NCBI GenBank assembly: GCA_022776205.1
Contig: JALFIK010000132.1
Coordinates: forward strand, 1-13,551
From: Eubacterium sp.
GTDB taxonomy: Bacteria; Bacillota; Clostridia; Lachnospirales; Lachnospiraceae
DNA length: 13,551 nt
Reading direction: 5' to 3'
Program-made: the position numbers and the translations under genes
The notes under the pieces: generated by a model
What the model saw: the letters and a program-made list of their open reading frames with translations, nothing else
Databases searched by the model: none
What the model was told of the DNA's origin: nothing
In this document: positions 6,134-13,172 of the stretch, piece by piece
Layout of the letters: every line of letters begins with the position of its first letter
Numbering within the stretch: the first letter of the stretch is position 1

Positions 6134-6721
6134 TTATTTTAATACATATGTTTCAATCAGTTCCCAGATTTCGTCCCGCCCTGCCTTTGTCACAGCAGAA
6201 AACGGGATAACCGGGACACCTTCAATTACTTTTAACGTGTCCTTCAGAAGTTTTATCTGCTTTGGAATCTGACTCCGTTTTAATTTATCTGCCTTTGTTG
6301 CCACAATGGCAGGAGAAAACCCATTACTTAATATCCACCGGTACATCTGTACATCATTTGCCGTTGGCTTATGGCGAAGATCAATGAGCAGAAAAACCAT
6401 GCAAAGATGACGGGATGTGTGAAGATAATTTTCAATCATCGGTCCCCATTTTGCCGCAACTTCTTTCGAAACTTTTGCATAGCCATAGCCGGGCAAATCG
6501 ACAATATACATTTCTTTATTGACATTATAAAAATTGATCGTCTGCGTTTTTCCCGGCTGTCCCGATGTTCTCGCAAGTGCTTTCCGATTCACCAGGGTAT
6601 TGATCAGAGACGATTTCCCCACATTGGATTTTCCGGCAAAGGCAACTTCCGGGAGCTGATTTTCAGGTAATTTACTGGTAATACCACATACAGTTTCTAA
6701 TTCTGCACTTTTAATTATCAT
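6134..6721 (-). CDS. engB: Ribosome-assembly GTP-binding protein EngB (YsxC/YihA)
   Basis: EngB is a small TRAFAC-class GTPase needed for late 50S subunit assembly. The 195-residue protein has G1 GKSNVGKS at 30-37, the G2 region SGQPGKTQTINFY (53-65), G3 DLPGYG at 75-80, G4 TKAD at 142-145 and G5 SAV at 175-177. Its length is that of the family. It is the last gene of the tig-clpP-clpX-lon-engB cluster. The ATG is 10 bases after the lon stop, and the SD-like GAGGA (6729-6733) overlaps that stop codon, so translation is probably coupled to lon. This lon-engB adjacency matches lonA-ysxC of Bacillus. Confidence 0.96.
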   Translation of the reverse strand: MIIKSAELETVCGITSKLPENQLPEVAFAGKSNVGKSSLINTLVNRKALARTSGQPGKTQTINFYNVNKEMYIVDLPGYGYAKVSKEVAAKWGPMIENYLHTSRHLCMVFLLIDLRHKPTANDVQMYRWILSNGFSPAIVATKADKLKRSQIPKQIKLLKDTLKVIEGVPVIPFSAVTKAGRDEIWELIETYVLK

Positions 6722-6731
6722 TGTAAAATCC

Positions 6732-9038
6732 TCATTTCTTCAAAGCCTGCTGTATAACCTCTTCCATCTTTTTCACGTAAGTAATTTTCATTCCCCCGGT
6801 AATTTCTTCATCAAGCTCCGCCACATTATTCCTGTTTCCTGCCGGAACAAAAACCTCCTTTACCCCGACTGTCTTTGCGGCAAGCAGTTTTTCCTTAAGC
6901 CCTCCGATAGGGAGAACCCGTCCTCTTAGTGTAAGTTCCCCTGTCATGGCAATCTCACCCCGGACCGGTCTTTTTGTGATTGCTGACAGCATGGCAAGAG
7001 CCATGGTAATACCTGCGGAAGGCCCGTCTTTTGGCACGGCACCCTCCGGTATGTGGAGATGAATGTCGTGCTTTTCAAAATAGTCTTCCGGAATATTATA
7101 ATCATCTGCAACAGAACGGATATAACTTTCTCCAATCCGGGCTGATTCTTTCATCACATCTCCCATGCTTCCAGTCAGTTCCAGTTTCCCCTTCCCATGC
7201 ATAACATTTACTTCAATGGAAAGAGTATCGCCTCCAACCGTCGTCCATGCAAGTCCCCGGACTACACCAACCTGTGGTTCCATGTTTTCCTTTTCTTCTT
7301 CATATGGAGCGGTTCCAAGCAAATCTCTCAGATTTTTTTTCTTGATTTCTACTTTTTCTTCCCCCTCCACAACCTTACGGGCAGCTTTATGCATCAACTG
7401 ACCGATTTTTCTCTCCAGCTCACGCACACCAGCCTCTCTCGTATAGGAATGAATAATTTCCCGAATCACCTCATCGGATATGCTCACCTGTTTTTTGGTA
7501 AGGCCACTGGCTTTTCGCTGTTTCTTCACCAGATAATTCTGTGCAATATGGAATTTTTCATTTTCCGTATAGCTGGAAAGTTCAATAATCTCCATCCGGT
7601 CAAGGAGCGGCTTTGCAATCGGAGAGAGATCATTGGCCGTTGCAATGAAAAATACCTCACTTAAATCCAGGGGCACCTCCAGGTAATGATCCCGGAAGTT
7701 TACATTCTGCTCCCCATCGAGCACCTCGAGAAGAGCAGATGCGGTATCTCCTTTATAATCACTGCTCACTTTATCAATTTCATCGAGGAGCATCACCGGA
7801 TTTTTCACACCCGCCTGACGGATTCCTTCTGCAATCCTGCCCGGCATGGCACCCACATATGTTTTTCTATGTCCCCGGATTTCTGCCTCGTCACGGACTC
7901 CTCCCAGAGAAATACGCACATATTTTTTATTCAGCGCTCTGGCGATGGAACGGGCAATGGATGTTTTCCCCGTTCCCGGAGGGCCTACAAGACATAAAAT
8001 CGGTGTCTCTCCTTTTTGGGACAGAAAATGAACGGCAAGATAATCAAGAATCCGGTCTTTTACCTTTTCGAGTCCATAATGATCTTCTTCAAGAATCTCT
8101 CTGGCATTATTTAAATCTTTATTGTCTCTGGAATATTTGTTCCATGGCATCTCAAGCATCGTCTCAATATAATTTTTCATCATCGTGCTTTCTGCAGCCA
8201 CTGGAGGCATCGTTTTATAACGGCGAATTTCTTTTCTTATCTTATCTTTTACGACTTTTGAAGCCTTAAGCTTCTCACATTTTTCCAGATATTCATCGGA
8301 TTCGGAAACAACATCTCCCTCACCCAGCTCTTCCCGGATCACTTTCTGCTGTTCTCTTAGTATATAATCTCTCTGATTTTTATCAACGTTTTCTTTTACC
8401 TTTTGTGCAATTTCATTCCGGATGTCACTGATTTCCACTTCTTCCTTCAAAATCATGATCAGCGACTCCGCCAATTTCATCACATCGGTCTCTTCCAGAA
8501 TTTTCTGTTTCTTATCCAGTTCAAAAGGCAGTTCAGAAGCCAGCTCATAAAGAAACGGAAGAAGTTTTCCTCTTTCCATGGTCTTTTCCATCTGCACTGA
8601 TAAAAATCCGGGATTTTTCTTTGAAAACTCTTCTAAAAGTTCCGCAAGGGTACGGAACACTGCCTTCTCTTCCACTTCATTTTCCGGATAATTCTGTGTG
8701 GTCAGTTCTTGCACTTCTGCCCTGACCACATCACCCTCCTCCATATAAGAACAGATTCCGGCTCTTTTTTCTCCCTCCACAAAAACTCGGAGGATCCCCT
8801 GTCCGGCTTTTACCATCTGTAGGATTCTGGCTACAGTTCCTACTTTATATAAATCTTCCTCGTTCGGCTTTTCTTCCGATGGATCGATCTGATTAACCAG
8901 AAAAATTTTCTGGTCCTGACTGACTGCCTCTTCTAAAGCACTCAGAGATTTCGGTCGGGACACTTCAAAATATACAGAAGTTTCCGGATAGACCATCTTT
9001 CCCCGAAGTGCCAGTAAAGGTAATATTTTTTTCTCCAT
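6732..9038 (-). CDS. lon: ATP-dependent protease LonA
   Basis: Lon is a soluble homohexameric AAA+ serine protease that degrades misfolded and regulatory proteins. The 768-residue protein has the LonA layout. The N-domain (about 1-200) starts with LPLLALRGKMVYPE, and the coiled region (about 200-260) contains NQRDYILREQQKVIREELGE. The AAA+ module has Walker A GPPGTGKT at 352-359, Walker B VMLLDE at 415-420 and a sensor-2 arginine in GVREL near 539. The C-terminal peptidase domain has catalytic S674 in PKDGPSAGI and K717 in GGLKEKLLAA, spaced as in E. coli. The start is supported by AGGAGG at 9045-9050, 6 bases before the ATG; an overlapping ATG at 9042 is too close to it and out of frame. I see no CIRCE or tandem CtsR box upstream. 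Confidence 0.98.
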   Translation of the reverse strand: MEKKILPLLALRGKMVYPETSVYFEVSRPKSLSALEEAVSQDQKIFLVNQIDPSEEKPNEEDLYKVGTVARILQMVKAGQGILRVFVEGEKRAGICSYMEEGDVVRAEVQELTTQNYPENEVEEKAVFRTLAELLEEFSKKNPGFLSVQMEKTMERGKLLPFLYELASELPFELDKKQKILEETDVMKLAESLIMILKEEVEISDIRNEIAQKVKENVDKNQRDYILREQQKVIREELGEGDVVSESDEYLEKCEKLKASKVVKDKIRKEIRRYKTMPPVAAESTMMKNYIETMLEMPWNKYSRDNKDLNNAREILEEDHYGLEKVKDRILDYLAVHFLSQKGETPILCLVGPPGTGKTSIARSIARALNKKYVRISLGGVRDEAEIRGHRKTYVGAMPGRIAEGIRQAGVKNPVMLLDEIDKVSSDYKGDTASALLEVLDGEQNVNFRDHYLEVPLDLSEVFFIATANDLSPIAKPLLDRMEIIELSSYTENEKFHIAQNYLVKKQRKASGLTKKQVSISDEVIREIIHSYTREAGVRELERKIGQLMHKAARKVVEGEEKVEIKKKNLRDLLGTAPYEEEKENMEPQVGVVRGLAWTTVGGDTLSIEVNVMHGKGKLELTGSMGDVMKESARIGESYIRSVADDYNIPEDYFEKHDIHLHIPEGAVPKDGPSAGITMALAMLSAITKRPVRGEIAMTGELTLRGRVLPIGGLKEKLLAAKTVGVKEVFVPAGNRNNVAELDEEITGGMKITYVKKMEEVIQQALKK

Positions 9039-9104
9039 TCATTTCCTCCTTTTTCCGGAGTTTTTTCCTGATTCGACCAAAAACAAAATATCTGCCCGGT
9101 CAAC

Positions 9105-9148
9105 AAAAAGGCCGGCACGCCGATAAGTATCCCCACGCCGTGTCAGCC
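9105..9148 (-). terminator. Terminator-like stem after clpX
   Basis: On the minus strand the arm 9148-9136 (GGCTGACACGGCG) pairs with 9122-9110 (CGGCGTGCCGGCC): 10 Watson-Crick pairs, one G-U and two mismatches around a 13-base loop. Five Ts follow (9109-9105). It lies 25 bases after the clpX stop and upstream of lon, so it probably attenuates read-through. The 66 bases from it to lon hold no convincing promoter; TTGACC near 9100 has no -10 partner. Confidence 0.55.
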
Positions 9149-9173
9149 TGTTTCCTTTTTCAATACTCTTTAT

Positions 9174-10472
9174 CTAGGCAATTTCATCATTGCTCTTTTT
9201 CTTGTGTTTTCGAGTGATTGCTTTCTTGCTTACCGGCTGGTCATGATAGGTAAGCACCGGATCCCCCGTACCTTCCACTGCCTCTTTCGTAATCGTGCAG
9301 GTAGCTACCATCTCATCAGACGGAACCGTATACATCAGATCCATCACGACAGATTCCATGATGGAACGAAGTCCTCTGGCTCCTGTATTTCTCTTAATTG
9401 CCTTATCCGAAATTGCCTCAAGAGCATCTTCTGTAAAAATCAGTTCCACGCCATCCATCTCAAATAACTTCTGATATTGTTTTACCAGTGCGCTCCTCGG
9501 CTCTGTAAGAATTTTTACCAGCGCTTCTTTATCTAAAGGATTCAGTGATACATTTACCGGGACTCTTCCGATAAATTCCGGAATCAGACCGAATTTTACA
9601 AAGTCTTCCGGCAGAACCTGACGAAGGAGTACACCCACATCTTTCTTTCTCTGTTCCATGATCTCTGCCTGGAATCCTATGGATTTCTTTCCGATTCTGT
9701 TCTCGATAATTTTTTCCAGCCCGTCAAAGGCTCCTCCACAGATGAATAAAATATTTGTCGTATCAATCTGCAAAAATTCCTGATGTGGATGTTTCCTTCC
9801 TCCCTGTGGCGGTACGGATGCTACCGTTCCCTCCAGTATCTTTAAGAGCGCCTGCTGTACTCCCTCTCCGGACACATCCCGGGTAATTGATGTATTCTCA
9901 GATTTTCTGGTAATCTTATCAATCTCATCGATATAGATGATTCCGGTCTGGGCACGTTCGATATCATAATCTGCTGCCTGAATCAGTTTCAGTAAGATAT
10001 TCTCCACATCCTCGCCCACATATCCGGCTTCCGTAAGCGCTGTGGCATCCGCGATGGCAAAAGGAACATTCAACAATTTTGCAAGTGTCTGGGCAAGAAG
10101 AGTCTTTCCGGAACCGGTAGGCCCAAGCATGATAATATTACTCTTCTGTAATTCCACATCATGACTTTCCCCGGAAAGAATCCGTTTGTAATGATTATAG
10201 ACAGCCACAGACAATACTTTCTTCGCATCCTCCTGGCCAATCACATATTCATCAAGAAACGCTTTCATCTCCTTCGGTTTCATCAGATTGATTTCCTGGG
10301 TATCTTCATTAAAGTCTTCAAATTCGTCTTCCATGATTTCCGTACATACTTCAATACATTCATCACAGATATAAACACCTTTCGGACCGGCGACCAGTTT
10401 TCTCACCTGATCCTGGGTTTTGTTGCAAAATGAACATCTGAACTGCTTATTATTGTCGGATCGTGTTGCCAT
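9174..10472 (-). CDS. clpX: ATP-dependent Clp protease ATP-binding subunit ClpX
   Basis: ClpX is the hexameric AAA+ unfoldase that recognises tagged substrates and feeds them to ClpP. The 432-residue protein has the N-terminal zinc-binding dimerisation domain with C13, C16, C36 and C39. The AAA+ module has Walker A GPTGSGKT at 116-123, pore loop GYVGED at 149-154, Walker B IIYIDEID at 177-184, the RKH loop at 225-227, arginine finger R302 and sensor-2 R365 in GARGLR. The IGF tripeptide at 264-266 is the loop that docks into ClpP. The C-terminus ends in a basic KHKKKS tail. The start is supported by GAGGTGA at 10477-10483. It follows clpP after 78 bases containing a hairpin, and precedes lon. 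Confidence 0.98.
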   Translation of the reverse strand: MATRSDNNKQFRCSFCNKTQDQVRKLVAGPKGVYICDECIEVCTEIMEDEFEDFNEDTQEINLMKPKEMKAFLDEYVIGQEDAKKVLSVAVYNHYKRILSGESHDVELQKSNIIMLGPTGSGKTLLAQTLAKLLNVPFAIADATALTEAGYVGEDVENILLKLIQAADYDIERAQTGIIYIDEIDKITRKSENTSITRDVSGEGVQQALLKILEGTVASVPPQGGRKHPHQEFLQIDTTNILFICGGAFDGLEKIIENRIGKKSIGFQAEIMEQRKKDVGVLLRQVLPEDFVKFGLIPEFIGRVPVNVSLNPLDKEALVKILTEPRSALVKQYQKLFEMDGVELIFTEDALEAISDKAIKRNTGARGLRSIMESVVMDLMYTVPSDEMVATCTITKEAVEGTGDPVLTYHDQPVSKKAITRKHKKKSNDEIA

Positions 10473-10512
10473 ATTGTCACCTCACTTTACACTGCCATTT
10501 CCTTCATACAAA

Positions 10513-10543
10513 AGTTACCACAACCGGCATAGCTGTGGTAACT
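10513..10543 (-). terminator. Intercistronic hairpin between clpP and clpX
   Basis: AGTTACCACA (10513-10522) pairs perfectly over 10 bp with TGTGGTAACT (10534-10543) around an 11-base loop. It begins 8 bases after the clpP stop. On the minus strand only TTTTG follows, a short U-run, so it may be a partial terminator or a 3' stabilising and RNA-processing site rather than a full stop. It would allow more clpP than clpX. Confidence 0.5.
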
Positions 10544-10550
10544 CTTTTAT

Positions 10551-11135
10551 CTACTGTCTTTTTTCAACCACAACATCGATCAGACCATAGGCCTTCGCCT
10601 GCTCGGCTGTCATATAATTATCTCTCTCTGTATCCTGAACGATCTTTTCGTATGGCTGTCCTGTATTCTCAGCAAGAATTCTGTTTAACTTTTCTTTCGT
10701 TTTGAGAATCTGTTCTGCGACAATCTCAATCTCTGTAGCCTGTCCCTGTGCTCCGCCAGATGGCTGGTGAATCATAATTTCAGAATTCGGCAGGGCGAGA
10801 CGCTTTCCCTTTGCTCCTCCGGCAAGAAGAAATGCTCCCATGCTGGCTGCCATTCCCATACAAATTGTTGATACATCACATTTCACAAACTGCATGGTAT
10901 CATAAATCGCCATTCCGGCAGTCACTGATCCTCCCGGGCTCATAATATACAGGCTGATATCTTTTTCCGGATCCTCCGATTCCAGGAAAAGCAGCTGGGA
11001 CACGATCAGACTCGCTGTCGTATCATTTACTTCCTCCCCAAGAAAAATGATTCTTTCTTTTAAAAGACGGGAATAGATATCGTAAGATCTTTCTCCATGA
11101 CTTGTCTGTTCAATGACATAAGGTACTAAACTCAT
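10551..11135 (-). CDS. clpP: ATP-dependent Clp protease proteolytic subunit ClpP
   Basis: ClpP is the tetradecameric serine peptidase of ClpXP/ClpCP. With the start at 11135 the protein is 194 residues, the usual length, and begins MSLVPYVIEQTSHGERSYDIYSRLL, which aligns with the family's N-terminal axial loop. The catalytic triad is S98 (GMAASMGAF), H123 (MIHQP) and D172 (ERDNYM). The SPGGSV oxyanion-loop segment is at 66-71. A longer reading from a GTG at 11153 would run through the ribosome binding site, so I reject it; AGGAGG at 11140-11145 serves the ATG at a short 4-base spacing. It is 57 bases downstream of tig with no terminator between, so it is cotranscribed. No CtsR-type heptad repeat is seen before it. 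Confidence 0.97.
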   Translation of the reverse strand: MSLVPYVIEQTSHGERSYDIYSRLLKERIIFLGEEVNDTTASLIVSQLLFLESEDPEKDISLYIMSPGGSVTAGMAIYDTMQFVKCDVSTICMGMAASMGAFLLAGGAKGKRLALPNSEIMIHQPSGGAQGQATEIEIVAEQILKTKEKLNRILAENTGQPYEKIVQDTERDNYMTAEQAKAYGLIDVVVEKRQ

Positions 11136-11192
11136 AATTCCTCCTGTTTCCACATAAACAGTATCCAGAAATTCTTATGATCCTGAAATCAA

Positions 11193-12512
11193 TTATTTTT
11201 CTTCGAAGTCAAGCTCCTCAGCGGCTTCTGTCACATTTGCCTCAGCTAAAACAAATTCCACGGCTTTCTGGACTGCAATGTCTTTTTTCATGTTTTCTTT
11301 CTGATCATCCGGAATCATGGAAGCGAGCTGATCTGCTTCCATCTGGTACATCTGTGCCATCTTCTCAAATTCCTTCTTCAGATCATCATCATCTGCCTCA
11401 ATGGACTCTGCAGCAACGATTGCTTCAAGTACAAGGCTTCCCTGTACTCTCTTTAAGGCATCTGCCTTCATACTCTCTCTTAACGCATCCTCGGACTGAC
11501 CGGAGAACGCAAGATACTGTTCATAAGTAAGACCCTGATAGGAAAGTCTCTGTTTAAACTCATCTACCATCTGGTCGATCTGGAAATCAACCATCGCATC
11601 CGGAATATCCATCTTGGAGCCTTCCACAACCTGTTCGATCAGGGCATTCTCCATGGCAGATTTCACTCTCTCTTCCTTACCGGTAGCAATCTTTTCTCTG
11701 ATATCTTTCTTGTATTCTTCGAGACTGTCAAATTCTGTAGTGTCCTGTGCAAAATCGTCATCAATCTCAGGAAGCTGTTTCTCCGTAATTGTAAGCACCT
11801 TTACATGGAATACCGCAGCCTTTCCTGCTAAATCCTTTGCATGGTAGTCCTCAGGGAAAGTTACTTCCACATCTTTTTCATCGCCAATATTCAATCCGAT
11901 GAGCTGTTCTTCGAAATTATCGATAAAAGTATGGGAACCGATCGTCAGGGACTGATTCTCCGCAGTTCCTCCGTCGAATGCCACACCGTCAATTGTTCCG
12001 GCATAATCAAGGGTGATCACGTCGCCATCCTGAACCGGTCTGTCTTCCACAGTGATCTCTCTGGCATTCTGCTCCTGTGCTTTCTTTAATTCTGCTTCCA
12101 CTTCCTCATCACTGACATCTGTGGAATCTTTCTGAACTTCGAGACCTTTATACTGTCCAAGTTCTACTTCCGGTTTCACGGCAACTTCTGCAGTAAAGAT
12201 AAAGTTCTGTCCTTTTCCAATCTGAGTTACGTCAACTTCCGGACGGGAAACAACATCCAGTCCGCTTTCCTCCAATGCTGCTGCATAAGCGTCCGGCATA
12301 ATGTCATTTGCTGCATCTTCATAGAAAATACCTGCTCCGTATGCTTTCTCAATGACATTCATCGGTACCTTTCCTTTACGGAAACCTGGCAGATTAAAAG
12401 AGCCTTTCTTCTTATTGTATGCCTTTTTCATTGCGGCATCAAATTTGGCTGCCTCTACTTCAATGGTAAGTCTGGCCATATTATGCTCTAACTTTTCAAC
12501 CTGTACGCTCAT
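11193..12512 (-). CDS. tig: Trigger factor (ribosome-associated chaperone and prolyl isomerase)
   Basis: Trigger factor docks at the ribosome exit tunnel, shields nascent chains and isomerises prolyl bonds. The 439-residue protein has the N-terminal ribosome-binding domain (about 1-115) with the docking signature GFRKGKVP at 43-50. The FKBP-type isomerase domain (about 155-245) starts with DGDVITLDYAGTIDG and includes FIDNFEEQLIGLNIGD. The C-terminal helical arms are rich in acidic residues and end in EELDFEEK. The length fits the family. The start is supported by TAAGGAGGAT at 12521-12530. It is the first gene of the reverse cluster, behind a strong promoter. Being adjacent to clpP pairs nascent-chain folding with degradation, as in E. 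coli tig-clpP-clpX-lon. Confidence 0.98.
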   Translation of the reverse strand: MSVQVEKLEHNMARLTIEVEAAKFDAAMKKAYNKKKGSFNLPGFRKGKVPMNVIEKAYGAGIFYEDAANDIMPDAYAAALEESGLDVVSRPEVDVTQIGKGQNFIFTAEVAVKPEVELGQYKGLEVQKDSTDVSDEEVEAELKKAQEQNAREITVEDRPVQDGDVITLDYAGTIDGVAFDGGTAENQSLTIGSHTFIDNFEEQLIGLNIGDEKDVEVTFPEDYHAKDLAGKAAVFHVKVLTITEKQLPEIDDDFAQDTTEFDSLEEYKKDIREKIATGKEERVKSAMENALIEQVVEGSKMDIPDAMVDFQIDQMVDEFKQRLSYQGLTYEQYLAFSGQSEDALRESMKADALKRVQGSLVLEAIVAAESIEADDDDLKKEFEKMAQMYQMEADQLASMIPDDQKENMKKDIAVQKAVEFVLAEANVTEAAEELDFEEK

Positions 12513-12606
12513 TTTCTTAAATCCTCCTTAATATGTTCCTTATTCAAAGTTTATTCATGGTAAACTCATTTTGTATTTCTGATTTTATATGAAAACACAT
12601 TAAAAC

Positions 12607-12635
12607 ATTATAGCATGAGAAATATTCACTGTCCA
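12607..12635 (-). promoter_or_regulatory. Strong sigma-A promoter of the tig-clp-lon-engB cluster
   Basis: On the minus strand TGGACA (12630-12635, one mismatch to consensus) is followed by a 17-base spacer and a perfect TATAAT (12607-12612). The spacer ends in TGC, making an extended -10. The predicted start near 12600 gives a leader of about 88 bases. Confidence 0.78.
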
Positions 12636-12694
12636 TAAGAAATTAAAGAAAACATTATCTCTTTCCTTGATTTCATATTTTTTTCACATACAAA

Positions 12695-12733
12695 CAGGCC
12701 GTCTGCCTTCTTTCTAAGAAGACAGACAGCCTG
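12695..12733 (-). terminator. Strong hairpin downstream of the SASP gene
   Basis: Arms 12695-12712 and 12716-12733 pair over 18 positions around a 3-base TCT loop. Both mismatches are C-A on the plus strand, which become G-U pairs in the minus-strand RNA, so the stem is continuous only when transcribed from the minus strand. TTTGTAT follows, a poor U-run. It most likely ends transcription from the SASP side before the tig promoter. Confidence 0.6.
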
Positions 12734-12833
12734 CTCTACGGTATTCTGACTTGTAACAGCAAGCGCAACCAGAGTTTCTGCCTACGCTGCCAGAAGTTTA
12801 AAAATCAGGAAATAAGATTTCCGGAACCGATAC
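12734..12833 (-). other. Non-coding tail after the SASP gene with a cobalamin-riboswitch-like 3' box
   Basis: In the minus-strand RNA this segment runs from the SASP stop codon to the strong hairpin. Near its 3' end is CAAGTCAGAATACC (12753-12740), which resembles the conserved AGTCAGGAnACC box at the 3' end of cobalamin aptamers. Its last five bases can pair with GGTAT (12834-12830) at the 5' end. The central GGTG-AAATCC and GCCACTG elements of a true cobalamin aptamer are not clearly present, only loosely similar strings. It may be a degenerate aptamer, another structured RNA, or just a 3' untranslated region. Confidence 0.25.
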
Positions 12834-13055
12834 CTAACGGCTGCGGCCCGCCATCTCCTCTTCCTGCTTTTTAATCATTTTACGAACCATTTCTCCTCCG
12901 ATGGATCCGGCTTCTTTTGCAGTGATATCTCCGTTATATCCCTGTTTTAAATTCACGCCGAGTTCGTCAGCTACTTCCATTTTAAAACGATCCATTGCAT
13001 CTCTTGCTTCCGGTACCTCTACTCTGTTTGTTCCCGTACTTTTATTACTTGCCAT
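12834..13055 (-). CDS. Alpha/beta-type small acid-soluble spore protein
   Basis: These proteins coat and protect DNA in the dormant spore and are cut by the GPR protease at germination. The 73-residue protein has the family's two blocks. The first is EARDAMDRFKMEVADELGV (residues 16-34), containing the GPR site region MEVADEL. The second is GDITAKEAGSIGGEMVRKMIKKQE (about 42-65), with the conserved GxxGGxMV. The length is typical. The start is supported by GGAGGT at 13064-13069, 8 bases upstream. A sigma-G promoter is expected from knowledge of the family. In the 117-base upstream gap I find a CATCATA that fits a sigma-G -10, but no matching -35, so I do not call it. The gene appears monocistronic. 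Its presence implies a spore former. Confidence 0.95.
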   Translation of the reverse strand: MASNKSTGTNRVEVPEARDAMDRFKMEVADELGVNLKQGYNGDITAKEAGSIGGEMVRKMIKKQEEEMAGRSR

Positions 13056-13120
13056 TTGTCTTTACCTCCGTGATAAATTATCGATTTGAATACCGTAATC
13101 CTATTATCTGCAGAGGCATT

Positions 13121-13146
13121 AAAAATATGATGGCAAATAAAGCCAT
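13121..13146 (-). terminator. Weak terminator-like stem after the HAD gene
   Basis: ATGGC (13130-13134) pairs with GCCAT (13142-13146) across a 7-base loop. On the minus strand it is followed by CATA and five Ts (13125-13121). The 5-bp stem is short and offset from the U-run, so it is marginal, but nothing else in this gap could separate the HAD gene from the SASP gene. Confidence 0.3.
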
Positions 13147-13172
13147 GAAAAAGGATTTTATTTTGAAAAAAT

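Larger units (their letters stand above)
12513..12833. other. Intergenic region between tig and the SASP gene
   Basis: This 321-base gap has no credible coding frame. From the tig side it holds the tig ribosome binding site, a 6-bp leader hairpin at 12548-12566 (AGTTTA / TAAACT), the tig promoter (12607-12635), an AT-rich stretch, a strong hairpin (12695-12733), and about 100 bases of more GC-balanced sequence after the SASP stop. That last part contains a small hairpin, GGAAAT-AAG-ATTTCC (12808-12822), followed on the minus strand by TGATTTTT. It has no ATG on either strand; see the separate entry. Confidence 0.6.

Noticed and set aside
7739..8269. 176-codon open frame on the plus strand inside lon
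   Set aside because: It is antisense to the conserved AAA+ region of lon and has no recognisable domain or promoter.
9071..9115. CtsR-like operator near GGTCAAC upstream of lon
   Set aside because: Only one imperfect heptad is present (about 9098-9104, plus strand) with no tandem second copy at the required spacing.
11136..11153. Longer clpP starting at a GTG six codons upstream
   Set aside because: Those codons are the ribosome binding site itself, and the family N-terminus begins at the ATG.
13056..13172. Sigma-G promoter before the SASP gene
   Set aside because: CATCATA on the minus strand (about 13127-13133) fits a -10, but no GHATR-like -35 lies 17-18 bases upstream. Other candidates are also incomplete.
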